NCBI RefSeq assembly: GCF_030268045.1
Contig: NZ_BSDC01000002.1
Location: forward strand, 596,717-660,716
Source: Geothrix edaphica
GTDB lineage: Bacteria > Acidobacteriota > Holophagae > Holophagales > Holophagaceae
Direction: 5' to 3'
DNA length: 64,000 nucleotides
The position numbers and the translations under genes are program-made. Positions 18,464-26,678 of the stretch are shown piece by piece. Positions within the stretch are counted from its first letter, which is position 1; every line of letters begins with the position of its first letter. The notes under the pieces were generated by a model. That model searched no databases. It was not told the DNA's origin and was given only the letters and a program-made list of their open reading frames with translations.

Positions 18464-19047
18464 GGGTTCAGCCTCGCGTAGGTGGCCAGGCAGGCCACGC
18501 TGCCGAGCCCCAGCAGGACGAAGGGCATGGGCCAGTGCAGCAGCACCACCCCGCCGAAAGCGGCCACGGCCAGGGCCCCGCAGGCGAGGGCGCCGAGAGG
18601 GTGGCCCTTCAGGCCCCCGGAGAGGCGGAGGCCCGCGGCCATGATCAGGCCCGCGGCCACGGCGCCCATCCCGCGCAGGGCCCGAACCACGGCGGGATGC
18701 TGGCCCAGCCGGCCGTAGGCCACGGCCAGCAGCAGGACCAGCAGCAGCGGCAGCGCGAGCATGCCGGCCATGGCGGCCAGAGCGCCCCGCCAGCCGAAGC
18801 GCCGGCCGCCGATGACCAGCGAGAGGTTCATGACGTTGGGGCCGGGCATGATCTGGGCCACGGCCCATTCCTCGACGAAGGCGGCCTGGGTGAGCCACCG
18901 CTTCCGCTCGACCAGCTCCCGGTGCGCCACGGCCATGACGCCGCCGAAGCCCTGCACGGCCAGCCAGGTGAAGGTGAGGAAGAGCTCCGTCAGGGACCGG
19001 GGCCCTGGTTGATCCTCGAGAAGGGTCTCGCGCTCAGTCATGGTCAT
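18460..19047 (-). CDS. Chromate transporter family, short subunit 1
   Basis: A 195-residue CHR-domain protein with the signature FGGVMAVAHRELVERKRWL and the AQIMPGPNVMNLSLVIGGRRFGWRG-type motif near residue 70 (only the PGPN core is diagnostic). About six membrane helices are predicted from hydrophobic runs. It is partner to the overlapping downstream short subunit; together they equal a long-chain ChrA. The gene starts 23 bp downstream of the hairpin that follows the symporter gene. Confidence 0.87.
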   Translation of the reverse strand: MTMTERETLLEDQPGPRSLTELFLTFTWLAVQGFGGVMAVAHRELVERKRWLTQAAFVEEWAVAQIMPGPNVMNLSLVIGGRRFGWRGALAAMAGMLALPLLLVLLLAVAYGRLGQHPAVVRALRGMGAVAAGLIMAAGLRLSGGLKGHPLGALACGALAVAAFGGVVLLHWPMPFVLLGLGSVACLATYARLNP

Positions 19048-19069
19048 CCACGGGAAACAGGAAGGGCAA

Positions 19070-19098
19070 AGGGGGACCTACGCCCGGCAGGTCCCCCT
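19070..19098. terminator. Hairpin downstream of the DASS symporter gene
   Basis: Ten-base arms AGGGGGACCT (19070-19079) and AGGTCCCCCT (19089-19098) enclose a 9-base loop, just past the symporter stop on the minus strand. There is no T-run, so it may be a weak or Rho-assisted terminator, or an mRNA-stabilising hairpin separating the uptake genes from the CHR genes. Confidence 0.6.
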
Positions 19099-19112
19099 CG
19101 CTGACTGCGAAC

Positions 19113-20867
19113 CTACCAGAGGTGCAGCACCTTCCACCAGGCGCCGCCCACGACCACCCAGATGAGGATGTTCACGACGCTGACCATGAAGCCCAGGCGC
19201 CACCAGGTGCCGATGGGCACGTAGCCCAGGCCGAACATGGCCGGGGCGGGGCCCGTCCCGTAGTGGGTCATGCTGGCGTGCAGGTTGGAGAAGAAGCAGA
19301 GCACCAGCGCGGCGAGCATGGGTGGCGCCCCGAGGGTGATGGACACGCCCAGGAAGGCCGCATACATGGCGCCGGCGTGGGCCGTCATGCTGGCGAAGAA
19401 GTAGTGGGCATAGAAGTAGGTCACGGCCAGGACCAGGAAGCCGAAATGCCAGCCGTGGCCTGCCATGGAGGCGCCCACCACCTTGCTGAACCAGGGGATC
19501 ATGCCCAGCTTGTTGAGGAAGCCCGCCATCATGATCAGGCCGCCGGTCCAGATGAGCACGTCCCAGGCATTGTGCTCCTCCAGGACATCCTTCCAGGTCA
19601 GCACGCCCGTGAGCAGTAGCAGGGCCAGGCCCAGCAGCGCCGCGGTGGTGCCGTCGATGCCGAAGGCCTTCTCGCCGATGACCCAGAGCACCAGCACGAA
19701 GCTGAACACGGCGACCATCAGCCATTCGGACATGGAGGGGCGCCCCATCTCCTTCAGCTTGGCCGTGGCCATCTCCACCGCCTCGGGCGTCTCGGTGATC
19801 TCGGGCTTGTAGAGCTTGTAGAAGAAATAGGGGATCACCAGCAGGCCCACGAGGCCGGGCACGATGGCGGCCACGAACCAGCTGTTCCAGGTGATGGTGA
19901 TGCCGAAGTCCGCGGCGAACTTCTGGGTCATGGGGTTGGCGGCCATGGCCGTGAGGAACATGGCGCTGACGATGAGGTCCAGGTTGAAGCAGGTCATGGT
20001 GAGGTACGCGCCGATCTTGCGGGCGGTGCCGTCCTCGGGGTTGCTGCCGTAGGCCCGGGCCAGGGAACGCATGATGGGCATGATGATGCCGGCCGTGCGG
20101 GCGGTGTTGCTGGGCACCACCGGCGCCAGCACGAACTCGGTGGCGGCGAAGCCGTAGGCCAGGCCGAGGGTGCGCTTGCCCAGCAGGCGCATGAAGAAGT
20201 AGGCGATGCGGGTGCCGAGGCCCGTCTTGATGAAGCCTCGGGCGAACATGAAGGCCACGATGATGAGCCAGAGGGTCTTTTCCGCGAAGCCGCTGAGGCT
20301 GTCGCCGATGGGCAGGGTGCCCGTGATGGCCGTGAGGCCCACGCCGATCATGGCCACGGCGCCCATGGGCAGGGGCCGGAGGATGATGCCCAGGATGGTG
20401 GCCACGAAGATGGCGAAGAGGTGCAGCCCGCGGATCCAGTCCGCCTGGCGGACCTTCTCGGCCTCGGCTTTCGCCTTAGCGTCCGCCTCCGCCTTCACCT
20501 TGGCCTCGGCGTCCGCCTTGGCCTTGGCGGCGGCCTCGAACTTGACCTTGGCCTCGGCCTCGATGCGCTGGACTTCGAGCTCCTTCGCGCTCGGCTTCTT
20601 GGCGGAAGCCGCAGCTTTGGGTTCAGCGGCCTTGGCCTCCGCGGGCTTGGGCTTGTCGGCGGGCTTGGCCACCTTCTCGCCGGGCTTCGCGGCCTTGTCG
20701 CCGGGTTTGGCCTTGGCGGCGGCCGTGCCCGCGAAGAGCTTGGCGTCGGGCACCGGCGCGACGCGCGGCAGGATGAAGTAGAGGAGACAGCCGACGGCTA
20801 GGGTGACCAGGAGCTGCATGGGCTTGGCGCCCTGCCAGCCGCGGCCCTTGGGATCTGGGTTCGACAT
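19113..20867 (-). CDS. DASS-family dicarboxylate/tricarboxylate sodium symporter with a TolA-like insert
   Basis: A 584-residue inner-membrane symporter of the divalent anion:sodium (CitT/SODiT) family. Conserved parts include FAEKTLWLIIVAFMFARGFIKTGLG, VLAPVVPSNTARTAGI (first SNT site) and the second half with WDVLIWTGGLIMMAGFLNKLG and TAHAGAMYAAFL. Residues 42-142, between the first helix and the transporter core, form an Ala/Lys/Glu-rich, helix-prone segment resembling TolA domain II, which is not usual in the family. It is co-directional with and 11 bp after the porin, suggesting a periplasm-spanning uptake route for C4/C6 acids. Confidence 0.85.
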   Translation of the reverse strand: MSNPDPKGRGWQGAKPMQLLVTLAVGCLLYFILPRVAPVPDAKLFAGTAAAKAKPGDKAAKPGEKVAKPADKPKPAEAKAAEPKAAASAKKPSAKELEVQRIEAEAKVKFEAAAKAKADAEAKVKAEADAKAKAEAEKVRQADWIRGLHLFAIFVATILGIILRPLPMGAVAMIGVGLTAITGTLPIGDSLSGFAEKTLWLIIVAFMFARGFIKTGLGTRIAYFFMRLLGKRTLGLAYGFAATEFVLAPVVPSNTARTAGIIMPIMRSLARAYGSNPEDGTARKIGAYLTMTCFNLDLIVSAMFLTAMAANPMTQKFAADFGITITWNSWFVAAIVPGLVGLLVIPYFFYKLYKPEITETPEAVEMATAKLKEMGRPSMSEWLMVAVFSFVLVLWVIGEKAFGIDGTTAALLGLALLLLTGVLTWKDVLEEHNAWDVLIWTGGLIMMAGFLNKLGMIPWFSKVVGASMAGHGWHFGFLVLAVTYFYAHYFFASMTAHAGAMYAAFLGVSITLGAPPMLAALVLCFFSNLHASMTHYGTGPAPAMFGLGYVPIGTWWRLGFMVSVVNILIWVVVGGAWWKVLHLW

Positions 20868-20878
20868 GTTGCTGCCCC

Positions 20879-22156
20879 CTAAAGCGCAGAGATCCGCAAG
20901 CCGAGGCCGTACTCGGCCTGGCCCTGGCGGGTGTTGATGTAGTAGGCGTCCTTCAGCTTCAGGTAGTCGTAGACGGCGTAGGCCTCGATCTTCTTGCTGA
21001 GGTGGCGCCGCACCGCGCCGTAGATGGAGTCCTTGCCGCCTGTGGTGTAGAAGGCGGCGTTGGCGCCATTGGTGAAGGCATTGGGGATGCCGCCCGTGGC
21101 AGTGGCCATGCCTGCGTTCTCGACCCTGATGGACTGGAGACCGGCGTACAGGGTCCACTTCGGGTTCAGCTTGTACGAACCGGACAGGGTGTAGGCGTTG
21201 TCGGAGCGGTCCGGGTGGCCCGGGCCCTGCTCGGCGGTGTAGTGGAAGTAGCCCGCATTGATCTTCAGCGCGGGAGTCAGGTTGACGTTGCCCCCGAAGG
21301 ACATGGACTTCTGGGTGTAGCCGGTGGGGGCCGTGGCGAAGGTGGCGCTGGTGGCCGTGCTGCCGGCGTTGTTGGCTTCGGTGTAGAAGCCGGACACGTG
21401 CCAGGTGCGGGCGTTCCAGCCCAGGGCGAACGAGGCGGTGGAGTTGCGGACCGAGGTATTGGGTTCGTAGTTCATGTCGAAGGCCGCGCCGAGGCAAAGG
21501 CCCTCCCCGTTCGCCTTCTTCCACACGATGCCCTTGTCCATGCGGGTCTGGGCGGGGCCGCCGTTGACAGGGCTGACGCTGACGCCACCGGCGTAGTAGA
21601 CCAGGGACTTGAAGTTGGAGTTGTTGGTCCAGCCGCCCTCGTCGTAGTTCACTTCGGCGTGGTTGAAGGGATCGCAGTAGATCACGGCGAAGTCCCGGGC
21701 CAGGGTGTTCTGGCGCCCGATGGTGATCTTGCCGAAGGACTTGCCGCTGATGCCGATCCAGGCGTCGCGGTTGAACAGGGTGTTGCTCTTGCCCTGCTCG
21801 CCGTCGAAGAGGAAGTACTCGCTCTCCAGCTTGTAGATGATATCCAGCCCATCGATGTTGGTCTTGAGCAGGCCCTTCAGGCCCCAGCGGCTCCCGCTGA
21901 AGAAGGGCTCGCCGATGTCCACCTTGGTCCGGCCATCGGCGGTGGCGTTGGACTTGCCCACCACGGTCAGGTCGATCAGCACGTAGGGAGTCAGGCCCTC
22001 GGGGAAGGCCAGGGGGGCGCTCTCGGCCTTGGGGCCGGCCTTCTTCTCCAGTTCGGCGAGACGCGCGTTCTGCCGGGCGAGCTCGGCCTGGACGTCGACC
22101 TCCTGGGCCGGGAGGAGGGTGGCCGCGATCAGGCAGGCCAGGGTGCGGAGGTGCAT
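20879..22156 (-). CDS. Gram-negative type general porin
   Basis: A 425-residue outer-membrane beta-barrel. It starts with a signal peptide (MHLRTLACLIAATLLPAQ), then a short coiled coil (QAELARQNARLAELEKK), then alternating amphipathic strands such as LTPYVLIDLTVVGKSN and WGLKGLLKTNIDGLDIIYKLE, with FGKITIGRQNTLARDF being typical of trimeric porins. The last strand ends in hydrophobic residues (YGLGLRISAL) rather than the classical terminal Phe. It sits immediately upstream of the symporter and probably delivers the same substrate across the outer membrane. Confidence 0.88.
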   Translation of the reverse strand: MHLRTLACLIAATLLPAQEVDVQAELARQNARLAELEKKAGPKAESAPLAFPEGLTPYVLIDLTVVGKSNATADGRTKVDIGEPFFSGSRWGLKGLLKTNIDGLDIIYKLESEYFLFDGEQGKSNTLFNRDAWIGISGKSFGKITIGRQNTLARDFAVIYCDPFNHAEVNYDEGGWTNNSNFKSLVYYAGGVSVSPVNGGPAQTRMDKGIVWKKANGEGLCLGAAFDMNYEPNTSVRNSTASFALGWNARTWHVSGFYTEANNAGSTATSATFATAPTGYTQKSMSFGGNVNLTPALKINAGYFHYTAEQGPGHPDRSDNAYTLSGSYKLNPKWTLYAGLQSIRVENAGMATATGGIPNAFTNGANAAFYTTGGKDSIYGAVRRHLSKKIEAYAVYDYLKLKDAYYINTRQGQAEYGLGLRISAL

Positions 22157-22279
22157 GGAGACTCCTTGGTGTGAGGGATGGGTACAGCGGGATCGAGAGG
22201 GATGGGCAGCCGGAGGCCGCCTCCCGGGAGAGGGATCGGGGCGAAGCGGGATGGTTCACTGGAAATCTAGGAGCCCAAC

Positions 22280-22298
22280 CTTTCAGCCAGCTTTCAGC
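22280..22298. promoter_or_regulatory. Direct repeat, candidate response-regulator operator
   Basis: Two copies of CTTTCAGC (22280-22287 and 22291-22298) are spaced 11 bases apart, one helical turn, in the divergent region between the porin and the binding-protein gene. Tandem repeats with this period are the usual target of OmpR-family regulators, and such a regulator is encoded 1 kb downstream. Binding is inferred. Confidence 0.4.
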
Positions 22299-22388
22299 GG
22301 CTCCTGATGTGCGTACGGTCACGCGGGGCCTCCGGACCGCCCCGGTGCGATCATCCTGGAAGACCCACGAACCCGGTCCGGAGCCGCC

Positions 22389-23306
22389 ATGACGCGCCCA
22401 TCCAGATCCCTCGCCCTTGCCGCTGTCCTGCTGGCGGCAGCCGCCTGGCCAGGGCGCGCCGCCGAGCGCATCGTCCTGATGGTGGGCGGCATCGAGAAGA
22501 TCATCTATCTGCCCGTGAAGCTGGCCCAGCAGCTGGGCGGGGCCCAGGGCGTGGTCGGGTTCTACGACCACACCGTCTACATGCAGACCCAGGGCAAGGC
22601 CGTGGTGTCGGTGGTCCAGTTCTCGCAGGCCCCGGGCGAAGTGGAGCTGGTGTCTGCCCGGCTGCCCAAGGTGCGCACCATGGCGGACCTCGGCGGCCAG
22701 ACCCTCGGCGTCACCGGACTCGGCTCGTCCACCCAGTTCCTCTCCCGCTACCTCACCCTGTCGGCGGGGCTGCGGCTGAACCAGGTGACCTTCAAGCCCG
22801 TGGGCACGGGTGATTCGTTCATCGAAGCGATGTCCAGTGGCGCCATCGGCGCCGGCATGACGACCGAGCCCACCGCATCGCGGCTGCTCGCCAGCGGCAA
22901 GGCGCGGGTGCTGGTGGACCTGCGCACCCCGGAAGACACAGCCAGGGCGCTGGGCGGCCCCTATCCGGCCTCCTGCCTCTACATGCAGACGGCCTGGGTG
23001 AACCGCCACAAGCCCGAAGTTCAGAAGCTCGTCAATGCGCTGGTGAAGGCCCTCCGCTACATCCAGGGCCACACGGCGGCCGAGATCGCCGCCCATGTCC
23101 CCGCCGACTACTACGGACAGGACAAGGCCATCTACATCAGGGCCCTGGCGCGCAGCAAACCCATCTTCATCCCCGACGGACGGATGCCCGCCAACGGCCC
23201 CGCCAACGTCCTTCGCATCCTGACCCACACGGAGCGTTCCCTCCAGGGGAAGGCCGTGGATCTCACCAGCACCTATACCCTGGAATTCGTGAACGCCGTC
23301 AAGTGA
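22389..23306 (+). CDS. NMT1/SsuA-like periplasmic substrate-binding protein (shortened)
   Basis: A 305-residue periplasmic binding protein with a leader (SLALAAVLLAAAAWPGRAAE). The fold segments GGIEKIIYLPVKLAQQLG, VVGFYDHTVYMQTQGK, MADLGGQTLGVTGLGSSTQF and GAIGAGMTTEPTASRLL match the NMT1/THI5/SsuA group. Between LAQQLG (residue 50) and AQGVVGFYDH about 25 residues that the family normally has appear to be missing in frame. No ABC permease or ATPase is nearby; the next two genes are a two-component pair, so a ligand-sensing role is plausible. GGAG precedes the ATG. Confidence 0.8.
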   Translation: MTRPSRSLALAAVLLAAAAWPGRAAERIVLMVGGIEKIIYLPVKLAQQLGGAQGVVGFYDHTVYMQTQGKAVVSVVQFSQAPGEVELVSARLPKVRTMADLGGQTLGVTGLGSSTQFLSRYLTLSAGLRLNQVTFKPVGTGDSFIEAMSSGAIGAGMTTEPTASRLLASGKARVLVDLRTPEDTARALGGPYPASCLYMQTAWVNRHKPEVQKLVNALVKALRYIQGHTAAEIAAHVPADYYGQDKAIYIRALARSKPIFIPDGRMPANGPANVLRILTHTERSLQGKAVDLTSTYTLEFVNAVK

Positions 23307-23328
23307 CCCTCCCTGGAATCCGCCGCCC

Positions 23329-24003
23329 ATGAAACTTCTGCTGGTCGAGGACAACCGCGCCCTCTCCGAGTGGCTGGCCCGGACCCTGAGGGCGGACAAG
23401 TACACGGTGGAGTGCGCCCAGGACGGCCTGGAGGCGGATGGCCTCCTCCGCACGGAGGTCTACGACCTGGTGATCCTGGACCTCGCCCTCCCGGGGCTGG
23501 ATGGCCGGGAGATTCTCAAGCGCCTCCGGAGCCGGCGCAATGCCGTGCCGGTGCTGATCCTCACGGCCTTCGACGCCACCCGGGACCGGGTGGAGGGCCT
23601 CGATTTCGGCGCCGACGACTACATGGTCAAGCCCTTCGAGGTGCACGAGCTGGAGGCCCGCATCCGGGCCCTGCTCCGGCGCGTCAACCAGCAGAAGAAC
23701 CCGGTGTTCGCCTGCGGCTCCCTGGTCTACGACAGCAACCGCCGCGAGTTCACCCTGGCGGGCGCGCCCCTGGCCCTGACGCCCCGGGAGCACGCCGTGC
23801 TGGAGGGGCTGATGATGAAGGCCGGCCGGACGGTGAGCAAGAAGGCCCTGGCCGAGAGCCTGTACTCCCTGGACCAGGACGTGAACCCGGACGCCATCGA
23901 GATCTACGTCCACCGGCTCCGCAGGAAGCTCGAGCCGGGCGATGCGGTGATCGTGACGCTCCGGGGCCTCGGCTACCTCCTGAAGCCGCGCCATGAGGTC
24001 TGA
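23329..24003 (+). CDS. OmpR-family response regulator, TctD-like
   Basis: A 224-residue regulator. The receiver has the acidic pair in LLVEDNRAL, phospho-acceptor Asp51 in LVILDLALPG, Thr in ILTAFDA and Lys in DYMVKPFE. The C-terminal winged helix (about 128-224) ends in IEIYVHRLRRKLEPGDAVI, followed by TLRGLGYLL. It starts 22 bp after the binding-protein gene and overlaps the sensor gene by 11 bp. TctD-type regulators control tricarboxylate uptake, which fits the divergent porin-symporter genes. Confidence 0.92.
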   Translation: MKLLLVEDNRALSEWLARTLRADKYTVECAQDGLEADGLLRTEVYDLVILDLALPGLDGREILKRLRSRRNAVPVLILTAFDATRDRVEGLDFGADDYMVKPFEVHELEARIRALLRRVNQQKNPVFACGSLVYDSNRREFTLAGAPLALTPREHAVLEGLMMKAGRTVSKKALAESLYSLDQDVNPDAIEIYVHRLRRKLEPGDAVIVTLRGLGYLLKPRHEV

Positions 24004-25390
24004 CCGCGCTCTCAGCCTCCGGGCCCGCCTGCTGCTGTGGCTGCTGGTGCCCCTGGGTGGCCTGGCCCTCATGAACCTCGCCCTGGCCCGGCGGGAGGCG
24101 CGGCGGACGGCCGACATGGTGCAGGACCGCCTGCTGCTGGGTTCGGCCCGCATCATCGCCCAGCAGATCCGGTTCGAGGACGGCCTGCTGGACGTGGCCA
24201 TCCCGCCCGCGGCCCTGGAGCTCTTCCAGTCCGGGGCCCAGGACCGCGTGTACTACCGCATCGCCTCGCCCCAGGGCGTGCTCCTCTCGGGCTACGCGGA
24301 GCTGCCCTCCCCGGCGGAAGCGCCCCGACCGGAGGAGTCGGTGTACTTTCAGACCGAAGTCCGCGGCGAGCCCGTCCGGGTGGTGGCCTACGCGCAACCC
24401 GTCTTCGCGGCTCCGGCGGAGGGCCCGGTGATCATCGAGGTGGCCCAGACCCTCCAGGACCACGACCAGCTGGCCCGCAAGCTCTGGACCACCACCCTGC
24501 GGCAGGACCTGTGGACCCTGGCCCTTGCCGGCCTCCTGATCTGGTTCGCCCTGCGGCGGGGCCTGAAGGACATCCTCCGGCTCCGGGATGAAGTCGGGCG
24601 GCGTACGCCCGGGTCCCTCGAGCCGCTGCGGTCCGGCCCCATGCCTCAGGAGCTCCAGCCCCTGGTGGGGGCCCTCAATGGCTACATCCAGCGCCTGGAC
24701 GCCCAGATGGCCGTCCGCAGTCGCTTCATCGCCAACGCCTCCCACCAGCTCCGTACCCCCTTCGCCGTGCTCCAGACCCAGGCCAGCCATGGCCTGCGCA
24801 GCGCCGATCCGGCCCTCAAGGACGAAGTCCTGGAGGCCATGTCCGGCAGCGTCCGTCAGGGGACCCGCCTGGTGAACCAGCTGCTCGCCCTGTCCCGGGC
24901 CGAGGCTGGGACCTTGGCCCACCGGCCCGGCGAGCGGGTGGACCTGGCGGACCTCGCCCAGCGGGTGCTCGAGGAGCAGGCGACCCTGGCCCAGTCCCGG
25001 AACATCGACCTGGGCTTCGACCGCCCCGAGGGACGCCTGGATCTGGCCGCCCCGTCCGCCATGCTCCACGAGCTGGTGGCCAACCTCGTGGACAACGCCC
25101 TCCGCTACACCCCTCCTGGCGGGCGGGTCACCCTCGCACTCCGGAGGGCGGATGGGGCCCCGGTCCTGGCCATCGAGGACAACGGGCCCGGCATCCCCCC
25201 CGCCGATCGGGTCCGGGTGTTCGAGCGGTTCTGCCGGCTCGGCAACGACGACACGCCCGGGTGCGGCCTGGGGCTGTCCATCGTCCAGGAGGTGGCCCGC
25301 GCCCTGGGCGCCGAGGTCCGGCTGTCGGACCCCGCTTCGGGTTCCGGCCTGGTCGTCACGGTGGCATTCCCGGCCGGGCTGGCCGGGTAG
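23993..25390 (+). CDS. TctE-like sensor histidine kinase
   Basis: A 465-residue inner-membrane kinase: first helix at about 12-30, a periplasmic 2CSK_N/TctE-type sensor (about 35-165), second helix at about 170-187, a HAMP-like linker, then HisKA with phospho-acceptor His251 in ANASHQLRTPFAVL and a HATPase domain with N box ELVANLVDNALRYTPPG and G boxes IEDNGPGIP and GCGLGLSIVQEV. It should phosphorylate the overlapping response regulator. Proximity to a binding protein and DASS symporter suggests sensing of carboxylic acids in the periplasm. Confidence 0.92.
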   Translation: MRSDRALSLRARLLLWLLVPLGGLALMNLALARREARRTADMVQDRLLLGSARIIAQQIRFEDGLLDVAIPPAALELFQSGAQDRVYYRIASPQGVLLSGYAELPSPAEAPRPEESVYFQTEVRGEPVRVVAYAQPVFAAPAEGPVIIEVAQTLQDHDQLARKLWTTTLRQDLWTLALAGLLIWFALRRGLKDILRLRDEVGRRTPGSLEPLRSGPMPQELQPLVGALNGYIQRLDAQMAVRSRFIANASHQLRTPFAVLQTQASHGLRSADPALKDEVLEAMSGSVRQGTRLVNQLLALSRAEAGTLAHRPGERVDLADLAQRVLEEQATLAQSRNIDLGFDRPEGRLDLAAPSAMLHELVANLVDNALRYTPPGGRVTLALRRADGAPVLAIEDNGPGIPPADRVRVFERFCRLGNDDTPGCGLGLSIVQEVARALGAEVRLSDPASGSGLVVTVAFPAGLAG

Positions 25391-25406
25391 GTCGGGGCCC
25401 GGGGCC

Positions 25407-26357
25407 CTACTTCGCCTGGTGGACCTTCTTCACCATGTACCGGGGCCGGTCGCGGACTTCCTGGTAGATGCGGCCGATGTACTCGCCCAGCAGGCCGAAG
25501 GCGATGAACTGGCAGCCCACGAAGAAGAAGAGGATGGCGAACAGCGTGAACACGCCCTGGGCCGTGCCTTCCGGGTGCAGGAAGCGGTAGACCACCAGGC
25601 CGAGGAAGAGCAGGAACCCGAAGGCCGCCGTGATGACGCCGAACACGCTGAGCATCTGCAGGGGCAGCAGGCTGAAGCTGGTGAGCAGGTCGAACTGGAG
25701 GTTGATGAGCTTCCAGAGGCCGTACTTGCTCTCGCCGGCGGCGCGTTCGGCGTGGGCCACGGGCACCTCGGTGATGCGCTTGGCGAAGCTGTTGGCCAGG
25801 GCCGGGATGAAGCTCGAGCGCTCCTTGCAGAGCAGCATGGCGTCCACCACGTCGCGGCTGTAGGCCCGCAGCATGCAGCCGTAGTCGTGGAGCCGCACCC
25901 CCGTGGTCTTGCGGGTGACCGCGTTGACGATCTTGCTGGGCATGGTGCGGAAGAAGCTGTCGTTCTCCTGGCGGCCCTGGCGCCAGCCGCCCACCACGTC
26001 GTAGCCCTCCTCCACCTTGGCCACCAGCTTGGGGATCTCCTCGGGCGGATTCTGGAGGTCCGCGTCCAGGGTGACGATGATCCGGCCCCCCACCTCGGCG
26101 AAGGCTCCGAAGATCGCGCTGTGCTGGCCGTAGTTCCGGTTGAACTCCACCACCTTCACCCGGGGCTCGGCCTTCGCGATGTCGATGAGCATGGGCAGGC
26201 TGCGGTCCCGGCTGCCGTCGTCCGTGAAGATGATCTCCCAGGGCTTGGCCGGATCCGTGAAGTGCTCTGCCATCACCCTGGAGAGGCGCCCCCACAGCGC
26301 GGGGATGTTCTCCTCCTCGTTGTAGATGGGGATGACGATGCTCAGGTAGGGGTCCAT
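25407..26357 (-). CDS. GT2 polyprenyl-phosphate glycosyltransferase (ArnC/DPM-like)
   Basis: A 316-residue GT2 enzyme. YLSIVIPIYNEEENIPAL opens the nucleotide-sugar domain; TDDGSRDRS, VTLDADLQNPPEEIPKL (DxD) and DYGCMLRAYSRDV are the usual catalytic motifs. Two C-terminal helices (LPLQMLSVFGVITAAFGFLL and FTLFAILFFFVGCQFIAFG) and EYIGRIYQEVRDRPRY are characteristic of ArnC/GtrB-type enzymes that transfer a sugar to undecaprenyl or dolichyl phosphate at the inner membrane. It faces the tctE-like gene end to end; the sugar is unknown. Confidence 0.92.
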   Translation of the reverse strand: MDPYLSIVIPIYNEEENIPALWGRLSRVMAEHFTDPAKPWEIIFTDDGSRDRSLPMLIDIAKAEPRVKVVEFNRNYGQHSAIFGAFAEVGGRIIVTLDADLQNPPEEIPKLVAKVEEGYDVVGGWRQGRQENDSFFRTMPSKIVNAVTRKTTGVRLHDYGCMLRAYSRDVVDAMLLCKERSSFIPALANSFAKRITEVPVAHAERAAGESKYGLWKLINLQFDLLTSFSLLPLQMLSVFGVITAAFGFLLFLGLVVYRFLHPEGTAQGVFTLFAILFFFVGCQFIAFGLLGEYIGRIYQEVRDRPRYMVKKVHQAK

Positions 26358-26391
26358 GGGCGCTCCAACCCCTCATTCTAGTAGGATCCGA

Positions 26392-26659
26392 GACGTCGCA
26401 ATCAAACCCGACGGTGCCGCGATGAAGCCAGGTGGGATGCGCCGGAAGGAGGGGCCCGCAGGGCAACGTGGTTCGTTGTTCAAGGGCCCTGACGACGCGG
26501 AGCGCCCACCTGGCTTCATCCCATCGGGCGAGGGGTGGCGGGCGTCGCGGGGCTGCGTCACGCTCGCTGCGCGTAGTACCTGCTACGCTTTCACTCGCGT
26601 TCCTCGCCTCGCTCGCCCGGCACCCCTCGCGCGGCGCCGTGGGGTTTGGTTGCGACGTC
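26392..26659. repeat. 268-bp nested palindromic element (MITE-like)
   Basis: Outer arms at 26392-26421 and 26630-26659 match at 27 of 30 positions in inverted orientation and both end in GACGTC. Inside are two further hairpins: a perfect 16-bp pair (26421-26436 with 26505-26520) and a 15/16 pair (26528-26543 with 26615-26630). The DNA could form a three-way cruciform. No gene is inside. It fills most of the 321-bp gap before the response regulator and ends 20 bp before that start codon. The nature (MITE, BIME-like or structured RNA) is inferred. Confidence 0.6.
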
Positions 26660-26678
26660 GTTGTTGCTGGAGTTTCCC

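Noticed and set aside
17876..19047. The two chromate-transporter halves as a frameshifted ChrA
   Set aside because: Both halves have their own start and overlap by GTGA, and bicistronic short CHR pairs are a known normal form.
19113..23453. One continuous 1446-codon frame spanning symporter, porin and response-regulator start
   Set aside because: Only the part after ATG 20867 encodes a recognisable protein; the rest is out-of-frame shadow of the porin and binding-protein genes.
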